Of a DNA stretch of 14,212 bases, positions 11,785 to 14,212 are shown in pieces. Numbering within the stretch: the stretch's first letter is position 1; every line of letters starts with the position of its first letter. The translations under genes were made by a program, and so were the position numbers. The DNA comes from JBOFHT01 sp051649785 (GTDB lineage Archaea > Methanobacteriota > Methanobacteria > Methanobacteriales > Methanobacteriaceae): NCBI GenBank assembly GCA_051649785.1, contig JBOFHT010000007.1, positions 1 to 14,212 on the forward strand, written 5' to 3'. The notes under the pieces were generated by a model that saw nothing but the letters and a program-made list of their open reading frames with translations, did no database searches and had not been told where the DNA came from.

Positions 11785-14004
11785 ATGAAAGTAATGTCAA
11801 ATGTAGATATATTTGCAGTTTGTAAAGAATTAAATGAGCTTTTAACAGGAGCAAGAGTAGACAAATCATTTCAACCAGATAAAAACACAGTTATAATGCG
11901 TTTTCATGTTAAAGGAACTGGGAGGATTGACCTTGTTTTAGAAGCAGGTGTTAGAATTCATAAATCAGAGTATCCTCTTGAAAATCCTAAAATTCCTCCT
12001 TCATTTCCAATGCTATTGCGTAAACGTCTTAAAGGTGCTAATGTAATTCATATTAAGCAACATAACTTTGATAGAGTTGTTGAAATCAAATTTCAAAAAG
12101 AAACTACCTATACATTAATTATTGAACTATTTTCTAAAGGTAATATTATTCTTCTAGATGAAGAAGGTAACATTGTAATGCCTCTTAAACGTAAACGTTG
12201 GGGATTTCGTGATATTAGTTCTAAAAAAGAATATATTTATCCTTCTAAGTCTGGAATTGATCCTTTTGAAAATTTAGATAATAAAGAAAAGCTCACTAAT
12301 GAATTAACTAATATTTTTAAAGAATCTGATAGGGATTTAATTAGAACTTTAGCTGGAAACAATTTAGGTGGTCTGTATGCCGAAGAAATTATTCTTCAAA
12401 CAGGTCTTGATAAAACTAAGTTAGCTGCTGATGTCAATAATGATGAAGTAGCTAAAATTGTTGATGCTTTTGATTCTACTTTTTCTCCTTTAAAGAATGG
12501 TGTTTTTAAACCTAATATTGTTTATAATACTAAAATTACTAATAATAGTAATAATGATTCTGATGTTAATGAAGGTATTAATAATATCAACAATGTAAAT
12601 AAGGATGATAATGGGAATAATAACACTTTAGATGATTCTAATCATAACTATGATCCTAAATCTAATCTTAATCCTAATTCTAAGGATGAAAATAATGATA
12701 ATGATGGAAATAATATAAAAAAGGATTATAAAGACGTTATTCCATTAGATATTAAAAGTTATAATGACTTTAATAAAAAATATTATTCTAGCTATAATGA
12801 AGCTGCTGATGAATTTTTTTCAACTGGTGTTAATGATACTATAAAAAGTGCAAACCTGTCTGTCTGGGAGAAAAAAGTTGGAAAATTTTCTAAACGTCTT
12901 AGTCTCCAAGAAGAGACACTTGAAAAATTTAAAAATACTATTGAAGTTTCTAAGAAGAAAGGAGACTTACTTTATGCAAATTATAGTGATATTGAAAACC
13001 TTATAAATACAGTAAATAATGCTCGTTTAAAGGATTATTCTTATAAAGAAATAGCTAAAACTCTTAAAAAAGCTAAGGAAAATGGAATTGAAGGTATGAA
13101 TCTCTTTTTTTCTATGGATAAAATGGGTATTATCACTCTTGACATAGAAGACACTAAAATCATTATAGATTCTAGATTAACTTTAGCTGAAAATGCAGAA
13201 ACCTTTTATGAAAAATCTAAAAAAGCTAAGGGTAAAATAAATGGTACATTAATGGCTATTGAGAGAACTAAAAAAGAACTTAAAAAAATAGAGTCTAAAA
13301 AAGAAATAGCTATTGAAAATGTAAAAGTTCCTAAAAAACGAGTTAAAAAAGACCTTAAATGGTTTGAAAAACTTAGGTGGTTTTTAAGTTCGGACAATGT
13401 TTTAGTTGTTGGGGGTCGTGATGCAAACTCCAATGAAATAGTAGTTAAAAAATATTTGGACAATAATAATGTTTATATGCATAGTGATATACACGGTGCA
13501 CCTTCGGTAGCTATAAAAACAGAAGTGGACAATTTAAATGAAAACCTCCTTAAAGAATCTGCTATCTTTGCAGCTTCATTTTCAAGTGCTTGGTCCAAAC
13601 AGTATGGATCCTTAGATGTATATTGGGTTAAACCTGAGCAAGTTTCAAAAACTCCTCAATCTGGTGAATTTTTAGCAAAAGGTTCTTTTGTAGTTCGAGG
13701 TACTAGAAATTATGTTCGCGGTGCATCAGTAAAAGTAGCTATTGGTATTGTTGATTTTGAAGGTAAACGTCTTATGGCAGGTCCTGTTGATGCATTAGAA
13801 AAGCATAGTAATGAATATGTTATTATTAAGTCAGGATATACTAAAAAAGAGCAAATAGCTAAATCAATTCTCAGCAAAATTAATAAAGATAACTTAATTG
13901 ATTTAGATGATGTTGTTAGGGTATTACCTTCTGGTAAATGTGATATCGAGAGAGTTGTTACCAATAATGATGATAAAATAGATATAAATGGTAATTCTAA
14001 ATAA
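11785..14004 (+). CDS. rqcH: NFACT family ribosome quality control protein (archaeal RqcH/NEMF/Rqc2 homologue)
   Basis: This 739-residue protein is the archaeal counterpart of eukaryotic NEMF/Rqc2 and bacterial RqcH, which bind obstructed large ribosomal subunits carrying peptidyl-tRNA and add C-terminal tails to stalled chains. Order of parts: NFACT-N domain (1 to about 175) with MSNVDIFAVCKELN and the DR pair D96-R97 in NFDRVVEIKF, matching residues needed for tRNA handling in relatives; a helix-hairpin-helix-like region (about 176-235); an Asn/Asp-rich insertion (about 251-312); a coiled coil (about 360-405 and 470-515); and the NFACT-R domain (about 525-650) with WFEKLRWFLSSD, VVGGRDANSNE, MHSDIHGAPS and RGTRNYVRG. 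The eukaryotic-type NFACT-C domain is not evident. The frame opens at GTG 11776; ATG 11785 is chosen because GTGAT lies four bases upstream and homologues begin near this residue. ATG 11794 is another option. No operon partner is seen. Confidence 0.92.
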   Translation: MKVMSNVDIFAVCKELNELLTGARVDKSFQPDKNTVIMRFHVKGTGRIDLVLEAGVRIHKSEYPLENPKIPPSFPMLLRKRLKGANVIHIKQHNFDRVVEIKFQKETTYTLIIELFSKGNIILLDEEGNIVMPLKRKRWGFRDISSKKEYIYPSKSGIDPFENLDNKEKLTNELTNIFKESDRDLIRTLAGNNLGGLYAEEIILQTGLDKTKLAADVNNDEVAKIVDAFDSTFSPLKNGVFKPNIVYNTKITNNSNNDSDVNEGINNINNVNKDDNGNNNTLDDSNHNYDPKSNLNPNSKDENNDNDGNNIKKDYKDVIPLDIKSYNDFNKKYYSSYNEAADEFFSTGVNDTIKSANLSVWEKKVGKFSKRLSLQEETLEKFKNTIEVSKKKGDLLYANYSDIENLINTVNNARLKDYSYKEIAKTLKKAKENGIEGMNLFFSMDKMGIITLDIEDTKIIIDSRLTLAENAETFYEKSKKAKGKINGTLMAIERTKKELKKIESKKEIAIENVKVPKKRVKKDLKWFEKLRWFLSSDNVLVVGGRDANSNEIVVKKYLDNNNVYMHSDIHGAPSVAIKTEVDNLNENLLKESAIFAASFSSAWSKQYGSLDVYWVKPEQVSKTPQSGEFLAKGSFVVRGTRNYVRGASVKVAIGIVDFEGKRLMAGPVDALEKHSNEYVIIKSGYTKKEQIAKSILSKINKDNLIDLDDVVRVLPSGKCDIERVVTNNDDKIDINGNSK

Positions 14005-14045
14005 AATAAGAATAAAAATAATAAAAGTAAATAAATAAAATATTG

Positions 14046-14212
14046 CTATAGCTCACCTAAATATTTTCTAGATACTTTTAACTCTTTTAATTTTCCTTTA
14101 AAAGTAGGATTTTTGTTTAAAAAATAATTTATATCATCAATAGCTTTAGTAACATTTAAACTTTTCTGTTCTTTTATAACATTATCTCTTTCTTCTATGA
14201 ACTTAGTATGTT
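14046..14212 (-). CDS. Unrecognised protein, C-terminal 54 residues (5' end outside window)
   Basis: On the minus strand the frame is open from the right edge to a TAG at 14046-14048, giving 54 residues that end in LKELKVSRKYLGEL. Codon use (AAA, TTA, GAA) is like the neighbours, and a convergent gene 41 bp after the NFACT stop fits the layout. The visible part is a Lys-rich, mostly helical, soluble segment with a pattern RDNVIKEQKSLNVTKAIDDI and no membrane stretch or metal motif. I do not recognise the family. In a T-poor minus-strand context a 54-codon open frame could still be chance, so the call is moderate. Confidence 0.6.
   Translation of the reverse strand, partial: HTKFIEERDNVIKEQKSLNVTKAIDDINYFLNKNPTFKGKLKELKVSRKYLGEL

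Noticed and set aside
13206..13964. Two minus-strand frames of about 85 codons
   Set aside because: Both are antisense to the highly conserved NFACT-R region.

Overview
The window is very AT-rich archaeal DNA, most likely from a low-GC methanogen of the order Methanobacteriales (Methanobrevibacter- or Methanosphaera-like). This is inferred from four things: Shine-Dalgarno motifs of the GGAGGTGAT type, TATA boxes placed to give short or absent leaders, archaeal forms of the encoded proteins (archaeal-type phosphopantetheine adenylyltransferase, class III signal peptide pilins, a DUF2073 protein, an archaeal NFACT protein), and asparagine-rich linkers inside otherwise conserved proteins. No species call is possible from the sequence alone.

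Layout. The first 244 bases hold no supportable gene. Positions 245-4280 hold three minus-strand genes: a cation diffusion facilitator, a class I PLP aminotransferase and a B12-binding-type radical SAM protein. After a 445-bp gap with a 45-bp tandem repeat comes coaD (+). Two minus-strand class III pilin-like genes follow, the second with an unusually long charged leader. Divergent from them is a two-TM membrane protein with a long Asn-rich middle and a C-terminal domain that looks like a degenerate phospholipase D fold. Next comes a UPF0173/UlaG-type metallo-beta-lactamase-fold hydrolase, then a tight three-gene operon (9209-10766) of an Era-like small GTPase, a DUF2073 protein and a zinc-ribbon protein. 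This is the arvABC (oapABC) set, implicated in extracellular vesicle formation in haloarchaea. Then come a minus-strand three-TM protein resembling EMC6, a long repeat-bearing gap, an archaeal NFACT/RqcH (NEMF/Rqc2) homologue (+), and the 3' end of an unrecognised minus-strand gene running off the right edge.

How the genes fit together. Most are single transcription units with their own promoters; only arvABC is clearly an operon, with Shine-Dalgarno sites that overlap or lie inside the preceding gene. Envelope and membrane functions are prominent: metal efflux, pilins, a membrane-anchored PLD-like protein, a vesicle-type GTPase operon and an EMC6-like protein. The others serve cofactor or amino acid metabolism (CoaD, aminotransferase) and translation quality control (NFACT).

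The most distinctive non-coding feature is that nearly every sizeable intergenic gap carries its own private array of short tandem repeats (periods 10, 12, 13, 14, 15/45 and 72 bp). Several of these sit directly over promoters. One of them (12 bp) covers the first ATG of the PLD-like gene and argues that translation really starts at a downstream TTG. I see no tRNA, rRNA, CRISPR array, insertion sequence or phage gene.
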